A stretch of 64,000 bases of DNA, from NCBI GenBank assembly GCA_014695255.1, contig JACJNX010000031.1, positions 124,001 to 188,000 of the forward strand, in the 5' to 3' direction. Origin of the DNA: Cyanobacteria bacterium FACHB-63 (GTDB lineage Bacteria; Cyanobacteriota; Cyanobacteriia; Leptolyngbyales; Leptolyngbyaceae). The position numbers and the translations under genes are program-made. Under the pieces are notes generated by a model, which was not told the DNA's origin, did no database searches, and saw only the letters and a program-made list of their open reading frames with translations. Within the stretch, counting starts at the first letter, position 1, and each line of letters opens with the position of its first letter. Shown in pieces: positions 16,274-25,444 of the stretch.

Positions 16274-16711
16274 ATGTTAAATTCAGAAACTCCGTCCTAT
16301 TTTGCAAAAGCAGCATTTAACGGTGACTTTCATCAGATGCAACAATTTATTGATGCAGGTGTAGATATTGATGCAGCAGGAACTAACGGTAACGCTCTAT
16401 TTCTTGCTGTGGAAAACGCAAATGCTGAAGTTGTAAATTACCTGTTGTCCTTGGGAGCAGATCCCAACATCCCATTCAATGGGTTCTACCCAATTCATCT
16501 TGCAATTGATATTGAAGTTGAATCGTTTAACAACACAGGTATATATCCTGAGCCGTTAGCTTTCATAACCTACGTTTTATTGATGGCTGGTGCTGATATA
16601 AACTCCGTGTCTCACTATGGAGAAACTCCTCTTAAGATGGCTCGAAGACGAGGGCACAAACAAGCAACATCCTTACTGGAATCAAAAGGAGCGCTTGCTG
16701 AAATCTCATGA
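16274..16711 (+). CDS. Ankyrin-repeat protein (145 aa)
   Basis: Three to four ankyrin repeats fill the protein: AAFNGDFHQMQQFIDAGVDI, then NALFLAVENANAEVVNYLLS (LGADPNI), a longer diverged repeat with YVLLMAGADINSVS, and HYGETPLKMARRRGHKQATS. Ankyrin domains mediate protein-protein contacts. No signal peptide or membrane helix is present, so it is likely cytoplasmic. It sits between ureF and a toxin-antitoxin relic. Short ankyrin proteins in such places are sometimes immunity-like partners, but nothing here proves that. Confidence 0.8.
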   Translation: MLNSETPSYFAKAAFNGDFHQMQQFIDAGVDIDAAGTNGNALFLAVENANAEVVNYLLSLGADPNIPFNGFYPIHLAIDIEVESFNNTGIYPEPLAFITYVLLMAGADINSVSHYGETPLKMARRRGHKQATSLLESKGALAEIS

Positions 16712-16770
16712 TGAAAAAATCTGCTTGATGTGGCAGTTAACTCATGTGTGATCGCAAGTCGTCATCGGCT

Positions 16771-16807
16771 TGTACGTTAGGATGAAGAAGCCAATGAGTT
16801 AACGATC
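16771..16807 (+). repeat. Imperfect direct repeat, copy 1 (flanks the DUF433/DUF5615 module)
   Basis: The 37 bases starting TGTACGTTAGGATGAAGAAG match 17614-17650 with two differences, both A to G. Similarity continues a few bases upstream. The copies are 843 bp apart and bracket the toxin-antitoxin pair. In one frame both encode the same peptide (EEANEL), so they may be relics of one coding sequence. Confidence 0.75.
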
Positions 16808-16821
16808 TCAATCCTCCATCT

Positions 16822-17193
16822 ATGACAGCATCCAACGAGCAATCGATAATTATTCGGACAGATCGAGGGCTGACGATCGCCAAAACTCGAATCACTCTTT
16901 ACGATGTGATGGACTACTTCACGGCTGGCTATCCTGCAAAACTCATTCGTGAAAAGCTGTGCCTAACCGATGCTCAAGTTCAAGCTGCAATTTCCTATAT
17001 TGAAGCTCATCGGGCTGAAGTAGAAGCGGAGTATCAGCAAGTTTTACAAATTTCAGAAGACGATCGACGATATTGGGAAGAACGCAATCGAGAACACTTT
17101 GCCCGTCTTGCTGCAATACCTCCGAAATCGAGTCAAGAATCAGTTCGCGCTAAACTTCAGGCTTGGAAAGACAGGCTTGAGTCCAAAGTATGA
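16822..17193 (+). CDS. DUF433 family antitoxin-like protein
   Basis: A 123-residue protein. The N-terminal half (IIRTDRGLTIAKTRITLYDV, then YFTAGYPAKLIREKLCLTDAQVQAAISYIEAH) is the DUF433 helix-turn-helix domain, found in VapB-like antitoxins. The C-terminal half is a charged helical arm (EAEYQQVLQISEDDRRYWEE), expected to wrap the toxin. It overlaps the PIN-like toxin start by four bases, the classical antitoxin-toxin order. The reading frame is intact, unlike its partner. The pair is flanked by 37-bp direct repeats. Confidence 0.85.
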   Translation: MTASNEQSIIIRTDRGLTIAKTRITLYDVMDYFTAGYPAKLIREKLCLTDAQVQAAISYIEAHRAEVEAEYQQVLQISEDDRRYWEERNREHFARLAAIPPKSSQESVRAKLQAWKDRLESKV

Positions 17194-17581
17194 ATTTTCT
17201 GATCGACTACAACTTGAGAGGACAAGCAACTCTACTTTGGGGAACGATCGCGGCTGAAGGATGGCTGGAACTATTGCCCATGCGCTTCGCTGGTTTTGAA
17301 GAAGTCGGCTTACTCGAAGATAGTAGCGATCGTCTAGTGTGGAAAGTTGCTCAAGAAAATCAAATGATTATTTTGACTGCGAATCGGAATATGAAAGGTG
17401 ACGATTCGTTAGAGCAAGTGATTCGAGAGGAAAATATCTTGCGTCGCTTCCTGTCGTGACGATCAGCAATAAAGAGCGACTTGACGAGCAAAATTACCGC
17501 GATCGCTGTGCCAGTCGATTGGTTGAAATTCTCCTTGATATCGAGAATTACAAAGGAGTGGGACGGGTTTACATTCCCTGA
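17190..17581 (+). pseudogene. DUF5615 PIN-like toxin, frameshifted
   Basis: The frame starting at 17190 reads MNFLIDYNLRGQATLLWGTI and continues to MIILTANRNMKGDDSLEQVI with EEN, all typical of the DUF5615 PIN-like ribonuclease family. It then runs into a stop at 17457-17459. Shifting by one base near 17432-17441 restores the family C-terminus: SLPVVTISNKERLDEQNYRD, then CASRLVEILLDIENYKGVGR and VYIP, with a stop at 17579-17581. The total length (392 bases) is one short of a multiple of three, as expected for a single deletion. PIN toxins cleave RNA through a cluster of acidic residues. The truncated product lacks the last third and is probably inactive. Confidence 0.85.
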
Positions 17582-17613
17582 CGAATTGAGCCGATCACAA
17601 GCCAAAATCAGCC

Positions 17614-17650
17614 TGTACGTTAGGGTGAAGAAGCCAATGAGTTAGCGATC
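17614..17650 (+). repeat. Imperfect direct repeat, copy 2 (flanks the DUF433/DUF5615 module)
   Basis: Second copy of the repeat at 16771-16807 (35 of 37 bases identical). It continues as an open frame EEANELAIALFTHQIRELTI to a TAA near 17710, suggesting it is the 3' end of an eroded gene whose 5' part lies in neither copy. Confidence 0.7.
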
Positions 17651-17706
17651 GCCCTCTTCACCCATCAAATACGAGAACTCACGATCGCTGAACAGCTCCG
17701 TCAAAC

Positions 17707-18144
17707 CTAATCAATGAAATCTTGAATCATGTCCAGCTTTTCAGGAGTCTCCGAAGTGATTGGGCGATTGCCATCAACCGGAAGCGTTTTCCGAACTTCA
17801 GCTTGATTCGCTGCGATCGGGCGATTGCCATCTTCATGCAGCACTTCCTTCACCTTCAAATTGCTCGGAGTAATCGGACGATTGCCATCAATTCCCAGCG
17901 ATTTGTTCGCTTCTAAGGTATCCGCAGCGATCGGACGACTGCCATCGACTTCGATTGTTCCGCGCACCTCCATCTCAGCGGCAACAACCGGACGATTGCC
18001 ATCGATCTGCAAAAAGGACTGTACCTCAAGATCGCTGCTGTCGATCGGGCGATTCCCATCAATTTGAAGCACTTTGCTCTCATCTTGCGCTGCGTTTGAA
18101 AGAGTCAGATCGCTATTTTCTGAAGACTCTTGCTGTTTCGGCAT
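17707..18144 (-). CDS. Six-repeat DGNRPI protein (145 aa), unknown function
   Basis: After a 25-residue acidic leader, the protein consists of exactly six 19-residue repeats (114 residues) and a six-residue tail. The consensus is L-x-[I/V/E]-D-G-[N/S]-R-P-[I/V], then four variable positions, then a [L/M]-[E/K]-V-like stretch; examples are LQIDGNRPIDSSDLEVQSF and LGIDGNRPITPSNLKVKEV. Cysteine, tryptophan and aromatic-rich motifs are absent. The DGNRP turn followed by short strands suggests a beta-hairpin or solenoid-like repeat. A good ribosome binding site (AGGAGT) precedes ATG 18144. No enzyme or transporter partner is adjacent. I do not know its function. Confidence 0.75.
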   Translation of the reverse strand: MPKQQESSENSDLTLSNAAQDESKVLQIDGNRPIDSSDLEVQSFLQIDGNRPVVAAEMEVRGTIEVDGSRPIAADTLEANKSLGIDGNRPITPSNLKVKEVLHEDGNRPIAANQAEVRKTLPVDGNRPITSETPEKLDMIQDFID

Positions 18145-18364
18145 CGTTAAAACTCCTGCTCTTCACTGCAATTGTTTAGTTTTAATCGCCTGCTGAGTTA
18201 TCAAACAACTGCCTAAAGTTAGTCACGAGCGACGGGTTGCTCGATCGCGGGTCATAGAAAACACACCCTTCACCAATAGGAAAAATTGCTTAATCATCTG
18301 TAACCCTTCAGTGATAAGCTAACTTGTGGCGAATAAGCGCAATTCGTGCATACACAATCGTTGA

Positions 18365-19846
<1,482 letters not shown>

Positions 19847-19903
19847 CTCTAAAGGGTGCGGGAATTCTGCACCCGTCATCGTTCATTATTCATCCTAATT
19901 ACT

Positions 19904-20314
19904 ATGGCTTTAACGGTTCGTGTGATTGCGCCAGATAAAACAGTCTGGGATTCTTCGGCTGAGGAAGTGATTCTTCCTAGCACCACAGGACAACTCGGTA
20001 TTTTGACGGGTCACGCTCCTTTGTTGACGGCACTCGAAACGGGCGTTCTGCGCGTCCGGGCGGATAAGAACTGGGTGCCGATCGCAGTGATGGGCGGCTT
20101 TGCAGAAATTGAAAAGAACGAAGTGACGATTCTGGTCAATGCAGCAGAGCGCGGTGACTCAATCGATCTCGATGCGGCTCGAACTGCCTACACTGAAGCA
20201 GAAGCCAAGTTTGCTCAAGCGGATCAAGGTGGTTCTAGACAAGAGCAACTACAAGCAACTCAAGCCCTTAAGCGTGCCCGTGCCCGTCTTCAGGCGGCTG
20301 GCGGTCAGGTTTAG
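19904..20314 (+). CDS. atpC: ATP synthase F1 subunit epsilon (atpE in plastid-style naming)
   Basis: A central-stalk subunit that couples the rotor to the catalytic head and can inhibit ATP hydrolysis. The sequence begins [20 protein letters not shown] and contains [20 protein letters not shown], the conserved beta-sandwich core. A C-terminal helical hairpin follows (about residues 85-137, rich in A, E, K and R). At 137 residues it has the normal size. ATG 19904 was chosen because it starts the conserved domain; upstream in-frame codons belong to leader sequence. A stem-loop with a T-tract at 20338-20366 ends the operon. Confidence 0.96.
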   Translation: MALTVRVIAPDKTVWDSSAEEVILPSTTGQLGILTGHAPLLTALETGVLRVRADKNWVPIAVMGGFAEIEKNEVTILVNAAERGDSIDLDAARTAYTEAEAKFAQADQGGSRQEQLQATQALKRARARLQAAGGQV

Positions 20315-20337
20315 AGCCCTTAAACTTAGAGAAATTG

Positions 20338-20366
20338 AAAAAGGGGGACAGTGTACCCTCTTTTTT
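20338..20366 (+). terminator. Intrinsic terminator of the atpD-atpC operon
   Basis: AAAAAGGGGGACA is followed by GTGTACCCTCTTTTTT: a G/C stem (GGG with CCC) flanked by A and T tracts that extend the pairing. It lies 23 bases after the epsilon stop codon. The A/T symmetry would let it act for the convergent Uma2 gene too. Confidence 0.7.
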
Positions 20367-21102
20367 ATTGCATGAATTGTTGAACTTGGTCGATCGACAA
20401 ACTGAGCGCGATCGCGATCTGTTCAGCGCTCAGCCCCATTTCTGCTAAACGAGCGATCGCTTCATATCGCGCCCGTTCTGCTTCTTGCCGGGCTTGTTCT
20501 GTCTCGGCATGAGTTAACAGTTTCGTCTCGGTTCGCGGCTCGTAATATCGCAATTCTCCGTCTGTTACTCTCAGTTCAAGCCCCAAAGTTTGACTGTAAA
20601 TCGAAAGGCTGCCATCTGATAACGTTGTGAGTGGAATTGGCTCGTATCGATTCTCAACTAAACGCGAACCTTTCAGCGGTGGATTTAAGTAATCTCCGGT
20701 TGGGTCATATTGAAAATACTCGGATACGCCCATGCGGAGATACTTTTGGGGTTTGTCTTGTTCGTCATTCCCGCGAGTCGTTTTGGAAGTGACTTCTAGA
20801 ACGAATGACGGCAGTTTGTTTCCTTCTTCCCAAGCTTTGTAGGTGCGGCGCTTCTTCTTCTCGACTCCAAAAATCACAAATACATCTGGAGAAACGACGG
20901 CATCAGGGACACCGCGCTCGTAATAAACAAAGAGATTGCCTGAGACGTAAACATCAGGTCGATTCTGAAAATAAAGGTTGAGCGCCTCAACGCTGTAGAC
21001 CAAATAATCGCGGGTTGGGTCGCTCTCAGCCATGGGATTGCCGTCGGATTCTGGGTAAATCGTGTCGGGGTCGTAATTGAGTTGGCTGAAGAAAGAAGTC
21101 AT
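20365..21102 (-). CDS. Uma2 family protein (DUF820), intact
   Basis: A 245-residue Uma2 protein with a PD-(D/E)XK-like core: AVVSPDVFVIFGV (acidic residue), then LPSFVLEVTSKTTRGNDEQD carrying the EVTSK-type motif, then KYLRMGVSEYFQYDPTGDYL. The C-terminal 60 residues form a charged helix (ARQEAERARYEAIARLAEMG) ending in a sigma-like helix-turn-helix stretch (LSAEQIAIALSLSIDQVQQF). ATG 21102 was preferred over GTG 21117 because AAGG lies nine bases before it. The family is strongly expanded in cyanobacteria and its role is unsettled. Confidence 0.85.
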   Translation of the reverse strand: MTSFFSQLNYDPDTIYPESDGNPMAESDPTRDYLVYSVEALNLYFQNRPDVYVSGNLFVYYERGVPDAVVSPDVFVIFGVEKKKRRTYKAWEEGNKLPSFVLEVTSKTTRGNDEQDKPQKYLRMGVSEYFQYDPTGDYLNPPLKGSRLVENRYEPIPLTTLSDGSLSIYSQTLGLELRVTDGELRYYEPRTETKLLTHAETEQARQEAERARYEAIARLAEMGLSAEQIAIALSLSIDQVQQFMQ

Positions 21103-21301
21103 AAGATTGCCCTTCACTCAATAGATTTTCTTACGATACCGCAAGGAGCGAACACGATCGGTGATTCGTGCTCTGACTATGTGACCATTAATTACTTATC
21201 GGAATAAATAAAAATCTATTCTGATATATTCTCCCTATCACCTGTAGCGAAGCGATCAGTTGCTATTGACCGCTTTGCTGTAACGTAGTTGGAGATTATG
21301 A

Positions 21302-22024
21302 ATGACTCGAACACATGGTTTTATTGGACGGCGATCGTTCCTTGCAGGAATGGGAGGACTCGGCATCGCTGCAGCAGCAGGAAGCAATTTAATCTGGCAG
21401 CCAGAAGAGGCGCTAGCACAAAATCCAACCACACCTAAACCTAAACCCATTAGCCCTAATGCGGCATTAAAGCTTTTACTCGAAGGCAATCAGCGATTTG
21501 TGGAGGGTAAGCGCCAAAATCCGAACCAGTCTCGCTTGCGACTCCAAGAAACGGCTGTTGCTCAATATCCCTTTGCGTCAATTTTGGGCTGTGCAGATTC
21601 GAGAGTTCCGGCTGAGATCGTGTTTGATCAGGGCTTAGGAGATTTATTTGTGGTTCGAGTTGCAGGGAATGTTGCGAGTCAAACTGCGATCGGTAGCCTG
21701 GAGTTTTCTACTGCGGTGTTAGGTTCGCAACTGATTGTAGTTGTTGGTCATAGCCGTTGTGGTGCAGTGGTGGCAGCCGCGAAAGGCGATCCATTACCGG
21801 GTCGAATCGGTGTGTTTGTGGAAGAGATTAAGCCTGCTGTGGCTCGTGTGAGAGCGAAAACAGGCAATTTAGAAGAAAACTCAGTTATTGCGAATGTTCA
21901 ATACCAAGCGCAGAAGCTGGCGGAGAGTTCGACGATTCTGAATGGTTTGATCAACGAAGGCAAGCTCAGAATTGTGGGTGGACGCTATGACTTGGCAAGT
22001 GGAAAGTTCACGATCGTGACTTGA
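21302..22024 (+). CDS. ecaB: Exported beta-class carbonic anhydrase (EcaB-like)
   Basis: Interconverts CO2 and bicarbonate. A twin-arginine signal lies at residues 7-40 (GRRSFLAGMGGLGIAAAAGS, cleavage near EALAQN), so the folded zinc enzyme goes to the periplasm or thylakoid lumen. Zinc ligands and the dyad are visible: C-A-D-S-R in ILGCADSRVPAEI, and H-x-x-C in VVVGHSRCGAVVAA. The 240-residue length fits EcaB-type enzymes. GGAG precedes ATG 21302. Just upstream (21244-21285) lies an imperfect hairpin that begins with the same GTAGCGAAGC motif seen at 222-234. The product probably supplies inorganic carbon near the photosynthetic membrane. Confidence 0.88.
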   Translation: MTRTHGFIGRRSFLAGMGGLGIAAAAGSNLIWQPEEALAQNPTTPKPKPISPNAALKLLLEGNQRFVEGKRQNPNQSRLRLQETAVAQYPFASILGCADSRVPAEIVFDQGLGDLFVVRVAGNVASQTAIGSLEFSTAVLGSQLIVVVGHSRCGAVVAAAKGDPLPGRIGVFVEEIKPAVARVRAKTGNLEENSVIANVQYQAQKLAESSTILNGLINEGKLRIVGGRYDLASGKFTIVT

Positions 22025-22031
22025 GTTGATG

Positions 22032-22070
22032 AATGAGCGATCGTGACTCTGATAGAAGCGATCGCTCATT
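22032..22070 (+). terminator. Stem-loop after ecaB, built from a HIP1 sequence
   Basis: AATGAGCGATCG (22032-22043) pairs perfectly with CGATCGCTCATT (22059-22070) around a 15-base loop, followed by CGTTTTG. The position, eight bases after the ecaB stop, fits a transcription terminator. Its right arm overlaps the repeat at 22058-22088. Confidence 0.55.
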
Positions 22071-22088
22071 CGTTTTGCTGCTCGTTGA
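22058..22088. repeat. 31-bp direct repeat, copy 1 (flanks hicB)
   Basis: GCGATCGCTCATTCGTTTTG and the following 11 bases match 22445-22475 at 28 of 31 positions. The copies lie on either side of hicB and the hicA relic, about 390 bp apart. Confidence 0.7.
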
Positions 22089-22123
22089 GTAGGGCTTGAA
22101 AGCGATCGTCGTTGAGTCAGCTT

Positions 22124-22162
22124 CTAAGCGTGTACGATTGTGACAGTTGGAAGTTTTGGCAT
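22124..22162 (-). pseudogene. hicA: hicA toxin relic (first 12 codons only)
   Basis: The ATG at 22162 overlaps the hicB stop codon (TAATG). The frame begins MPKLPTVT, which is how HicA toxins commonly start, then reads IVHA and stops. Full HicA is about 60-80 residues with a catalytic histidine in a double-stranded-RNA-binding-like fold. All of that is gone, replaced by unrelated sequence that reaches the direct repeat at 22058. The relic shows that hicB once had a downstream partner. Confidence 0.65.
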
Positions 22163-22380
22163 TAGAGGGTTACTTTCTGAACGCCGACGAATTCTGAGAC
22201 TTGTTCATCTGCTTGATCTTCTAGACAAAGCTTGATCGCTTCTTTGATATTGGTCATCAGTTCATCGATCGTTTTGCCCTGACTGTAACAAGCTCGAAGC
22301 TGCGGGACTTCGCCTACGCATATCCCATCTTCGTCTCGTTCGATGACAACATAGAACTCTTGCTGTTGTTTGTTAATCAT
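22162..22380 (-). CDS. hicB: HicB family antitoxin
   Basis: A 72-residue protein with the HicB core YVVIERDEDGICVGEVPQLR, then ACYSQGKTIDELMTNIKEAI with KLCLE, a degenerate RNase-H-like fold that binds and silences the HicA RNase. The frame and length are normal for the short HicB type without a DNA-binding tail. Its stop overlaps the start of a hicA relic of only 12 codons, so it is now an orphan antitoxin. It is flanked by 31-bp imperfect direct repeats. Confidence 0.85.
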   Translation of the reverse strand: MINKQQQEFYVVIERDEDGICVGEVPQLRACYSQGKTIDELMTNIKEAIKLCLEDQADEQVSEFVGVQKVTL

Positions 22381-22444
22381 ATTTGTTTGAGCTGAAGGGT
22401 TAAGTTGATTTTATCAAGGTCGATCTCTGCTCTGAATCGTTCAT

Positions 22445-22475
22445 GCGATCGCTCATTCATTTTGATTCTCGTTGA
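22445..22475. repeat. 31-bp direct repeat, copy 2 (flanks hicB)
   Basis: Copy 2 of the repeat at 22058-22088 (28 of 31 bases). On the minus strand it reads as the end of a short frame (INENQNE then TGA, from 22521), similar to LLNEQQNE-TGA in copy 1. Both copies may derive from the 3' end of the same lost gene. The rest of the gap 22381-22751 holds two near-identical TTATTGATTTTG stretches and no recognisable gene. Confidence 0.65.
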
Positions 22476-22751
22476 TTAAGTCTGGTTCAAAGGCGTTGTA
22501 GATATCGCCTAAGATGCTCATCGTCGTTTTCTCGATCCTTAATACGTAAGCAGAAAAACAGCGATCGTTCTCCCAATTTCGTTAAATACTTAAGGATTTA
22601 TGGCAAATCTTCGATCGTTTGCTGCAATTGGATGAGCAATAACAGCAATTACTCATGTCGTTATTGATTTTGTTCAAGCATTTATTGATTTTGCTTGAGC
22701 CGTTTTTGAAACGTAAATGAGAAAAGGTGTTTTGATGAGTCGATTTGCACC

Positions 22752-22973
22752 TTACTCTTCAATGATTTCGACTAATTCTTCAACCGTGACACTCAAAGCC
22801 CGCGCAATCTTAATCAGTGCCACTACATCAGCCATCGACATCACTTCAGTCCGAGCATAGCTTTTAACGGTGTTGTAATTTACGCCTGAGCGATCAGCGA
22901 TTTCCTTCAGCTTCAAATTTTGCTCTTTAGCTAATTCGCGGATTCGCACACGAAATAAACTCGTTCTTGACAC
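22752..22973 (-). CDS. Small XRE-family helix-turn-helix regulator
   Basis: A 73-residue Cro/CI-type domain. Residues 10-50 read IRELAKEQNLKLKEIADRSG, then VNYNTVKSYARTEVMSMADV, the canonical five-helix HTH_3 fold. The acidic end (LSVTVEELVEIIEE) completes the last helix. Nothing but the DNA-binding domain is present. Such proteins act as stand-alone repressors or as antitoxins; no toxin gene lies next to it. It is divergently arranged with, and slightly overlaps, the longest form of the following small gene, so it may regulate that promoter. Confidence 0.85.
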   Translation of the reverse strand: MSRTSLFRVRIRELAKEQNLKLKEIADRSGVNYNTVKSYARTEVMSMADVVALIKIARALSVTVEELVEIIEE

Positions 22974-23074
22974 AGGCGAAATATCACCTTTTAATTAAGA
23001 GTGTTCAAAAACGATCGCGCCTCGGTCTGGACAACTCAAGCGCGATCGCAGATCTCACAATGGAGACAGACAAC

Positions 23075-23296
23075 ATGATACCAGTCGAACCTACGATCGA
23101 CGCGGCAAATCCTGCTGCGGGTTCTACTTATTCCATTCAGCTTTATCCGTGGTGCATTGTTCGATTTCTGCCAAACTTGCAGCGCACGATCATTCAGCGA
23201 TTTTGCAAACGGTTGGATGCAGAAGAATATCTCAAAATGCTGAAGCGATTGATGCCAAAGGTGAGTCATCAGATTGTGTTTGATCCGAGCTTGTAA
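23075..23296 (+). CDS. Small conserved-looking hypothetical protein (73 aa)
   Basis: From ATG 23075, preceded by GGAG at good spacing, the product begins MIPVEPTIDAANPAAGSTYS and contains IQLYPWCIVRFLPNLQRTII, ending in KRLDAEEYLKMLKRLMPKVS with HQIVFDPSL. It is soluble and basic, with a Pro-Trp-Cys segment. Alternative starts at 23060 or 22967 would add 5 or 36 residues; the upstream part looks non-coding. Similar small proteins with an N-terminal low-complexity part and this YPWCIVR-type core may occur in other cyanobacteria, but I do not know a function. Confidence 0.6.
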   Translation: MIPVEPTIDAANPAAGSTYSIQLYPWCIVRFLPNLQRTIIQRFCKRLDAEEYLKMLKRLMPKVSHQIVFDPSL

Positions 23297-23434
23297 GACG
23301 AACAAGCGATCAAATCTAGATCGCTCTCTTAACGAAATTCAATCTTGAATTCTGCCGATCGCACCCAAGAACCCAGTATCGTTTGGATAGGAGACTCTCC
23401 GACTGTTTGTTTTAGATATTTTAGAAATCAACTG

Positions 23435-25405
23435 ATGTCACAACCGACGATCGAATCAATCCTGCATGAAGACCGCCTCTTTCCCCCTTCTGCGGAATTT
23501 TCGCAACGCGCCCGGATCAAGAGTTTAGAAGAATACCAAGCGCTGTACGATCGTGCCAAAGCCGATCCGCTCAAATTCTGGTCAGAACTGGCAGAACAAG
23601 AACTCCACTGGTTCCAGAAATGGGATACCGTTCTCGACTGGAGCAATCCGCCGTTTGCGAAATGGTTTGTCAACGGCAAGATCAATCTTTCTTATAACTG
23701 TCTCGATCGACATCTCGAAACCAAAGGAAATAAACCCGCGATCGTTTGGGAAGGTGAACCCGGAGACTCGAAAACGCTAACTTATGCCGAACTGCACCAA
23801 GAAGTTTGTAAGTTCGCGAATGTTCTGAAAAGCCTGGGAGTCAAAAAAGGTGATGGCGTTGGCATTTATATGCCGATGATTCCTGAAGCTGCGATCGCAA
23901 TGTTAGCCTGTGCCCGAATCGGTGCGCCTCACTCGGTTGTGTTTGGGGGATTTAGTGCAGAAGCATTACGCGATCGTTTGATTGACGCAGAAGTAAAAGT
24001 CGTTGTCACCGCAGATGGGGGATGGCGAAAAGATGCGATCGTTCCCTTGAAACCGCAAGTTGATAAAGCACTGTCTGAAGGAACGACCTCCGTTGAGAAA
24101 GTTGTTGTCGTCAAACGAACAAGTCAAGAGATCTCGATGGAAAACGATCGCGATCTCTGGTGGCACGATCTCGAAAAAGACGCTTCTACCGATTGTTCTG
24201 CTGAACCGATGGACAGCGAAGATATGCTGTTCATTCTCTACACATCAGGCAGCACCGGAAAACCGAAAGGAGTCGTCCACACCACAGGCGGCTACAACCT
24301 TTACGCTCACATCACCGCTCAGTGGATTTTTGATCTGCAAGAAAACGATGTTTACTGGTGTACGGCTGATGTCGGTTGGATCACAGGTCATAGTTATGTC
24401 GTTTATGGGCCGCTCTCAAATGGCGCAACCACCGTAATGTACGAAGGTGCGCCCCGTGGCTCAAATCCGGGTTGCTTCTGGGATGTGATTCAAAAGCATA
24501 AAGTGTCGGTGTTCTATACCGCTCCGACTGCGATTCGCGCCTTTATCAAAATGGGCGATGAGCATCCAAAATCGCGAGATCTATCTTCACTGCGATTGCT
24601 TGGAACCGTGGGTGAACCGATCAATCCTGAAGCTTGGATGTGGTATCAAAGCGTCATTGGAGGCGATCGCTGCCCGATCGTTGATACCTGGTGGCAAACC
24701 GAAACGGGTGGCATTATGATTACCCCACTTCCAGGCGCAATTCCCACAAAACCCGGATCAGCAACGCTGCCATTTCCCGGAATTCTCGCGGATGTCGTTG
24801 ATCTCGATGGTAATTCTGTGCCTGCAAACGAAGGCGGTTACTTAGCAATCCGGCATCCTTGGCCCGGAATGATGCGAACCGTGTACAAAGATCCCGATCG
24901 CTTCCGCAAAACCTACTGGGAACATATTCCACCGAAAGACGGCAAATACATCTACTTTGCCGGAGACGGAGCCAGACGCGATCAAGATGGTTACTTCTGG
25001 GTGATGGGTCGAGTCGATGATGTAATCAACGTTGCCGGACACCGCTTAGGCACGATGGAAGTCGAATCTGCACTCGTTTCGCATCCTGCCGTTGCAGAAG
25101 CCGCAGTCGTTGGAAAGCCAGACGAAATCAAAGGTCAAGATATCGTCGCCTTTGTGACGCTCGAAGGAACGCATCAACCGAGCGAAGAACTTGCCAAAGA
25201 GTTGAAAAAGCACGTTGTCAGCGAAATCGGCGCGATCGCTCGTCCCGGTGAAATCCGATTTGCCGATGCCTTACCGAAAACGCGATCGGGTAAAATTATG
25301 CGCCGTTTACTTCGTGATTTAGCCGCAGGAACCGAGATTTCTGGAGATACTTCAACCCTTGAAGATCGCGGTGTATTAGAGAAACTACGCACTGAGGGGT
25401 CATAA
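23435..25405 (+). CDS. acs: Acetyl-coenzyme A synthetase
   Basis: Activates acetate to acetyl-CoA via acetyl-AMP. The 656-residue protein starts [20 protein letters not shown], contains the AMP-binding P-loop [38 protein letters not shown] (the ANL-family aspartate and glutamate), and the C-terminal [14 protein letters not shown] whose lysine is the usual site of acetylation control. ATG 23435 gives the family start; an upstream TTG frame is leader sequence. It ends at a long HIP1-containing stem-loop shared with the convergent hydrolase gene. Confidence 0.96.
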   Translation: MSQPTIESILHEDRLFPPSAEFSQRARIKSLEEYQALYDRAKADPLKFWSELAEQELHWFQKWDTVLDWSNPPFAKWFVNGKINLSYNCLDRHLETKGNKPAIVWEGEPGDSKTLTYAELHQEVCKFANVLKSLGVKKGDGVGIYMPMIPEAAIAMLACARIGAPHSVVFGGFSAEALRDRLIDAEVKVVVTADGGWRKDAIVPLKPQVDKALSEGTTSVEKVVVVKRTSQEISMENDRDLWWHDLEKDASTDCSAEPMDSEDMLFILYTSGSTGKPKGVVHTTGGYNLYAHITAQWIFDLQENDVYWCTADVGWITGHSYVVYGPLSNGATTVMYEGAPRGSNPGCFWDVIQKHKVSVFYTAPTAIRAFIKMGDEHPKSRDLSSLRLLGTVGEPINPEAWMWYQSVIGGDRCPIVDTWWQTETGGIMITPLPGAIPTKPGSATLPFPGILADVVDLDGNSVPANEGGYLAIRHPWPGMMRTVYKDPDRFRKTYWEHIPPKDGKYIYFAGDGARRDQDGYFWVMGRVDDVINVAGHRLGTMEVESALVSHPAVAEAAVVGKPDEIKGQDIVAFVTLEGTHQPSEELAKELKKHVVSEIGAIARPGEIRFADALPKTRSGKIMRRLLRDLAAGTEISGDTSTLEDRGVLEKLRTEGS

Positions 25406-25409
25406 AACA

Positions 25410-25444
25410 TAGAGCGCGATCGCAAAGAGAGCGATCGCGCTCTA
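25410..25444. terminator. Bidirectional stem-loop made from two HIP1 octamers
   Basis: A 14-bp perfect stem (25410-25423 with 25431-25444, core AGAGCGCGATCGC) has a seven-base loop. It overlaps the stop codon of the minus-strand hydrolase and follows the acs stop by five bases, which fits termination between convergent genes. No T-tract is present. Confidence 0.6.

Noticed and set aside
17707-18144. RiPP-type precursor peptide with repeated cores
   Set aside because: Repeats lack conserved cleavage motifs or cysteine/serine-rich cores and no modifying enzyme, protease or exporter is adjacent. Kept only as an open possibility.
22752-22973. XRE regulator as antitoxin of a further toxin-antitoxin pair
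   Set aside because: No toxin-like frame on either side; a stand-alone repressor is the simpler reading.
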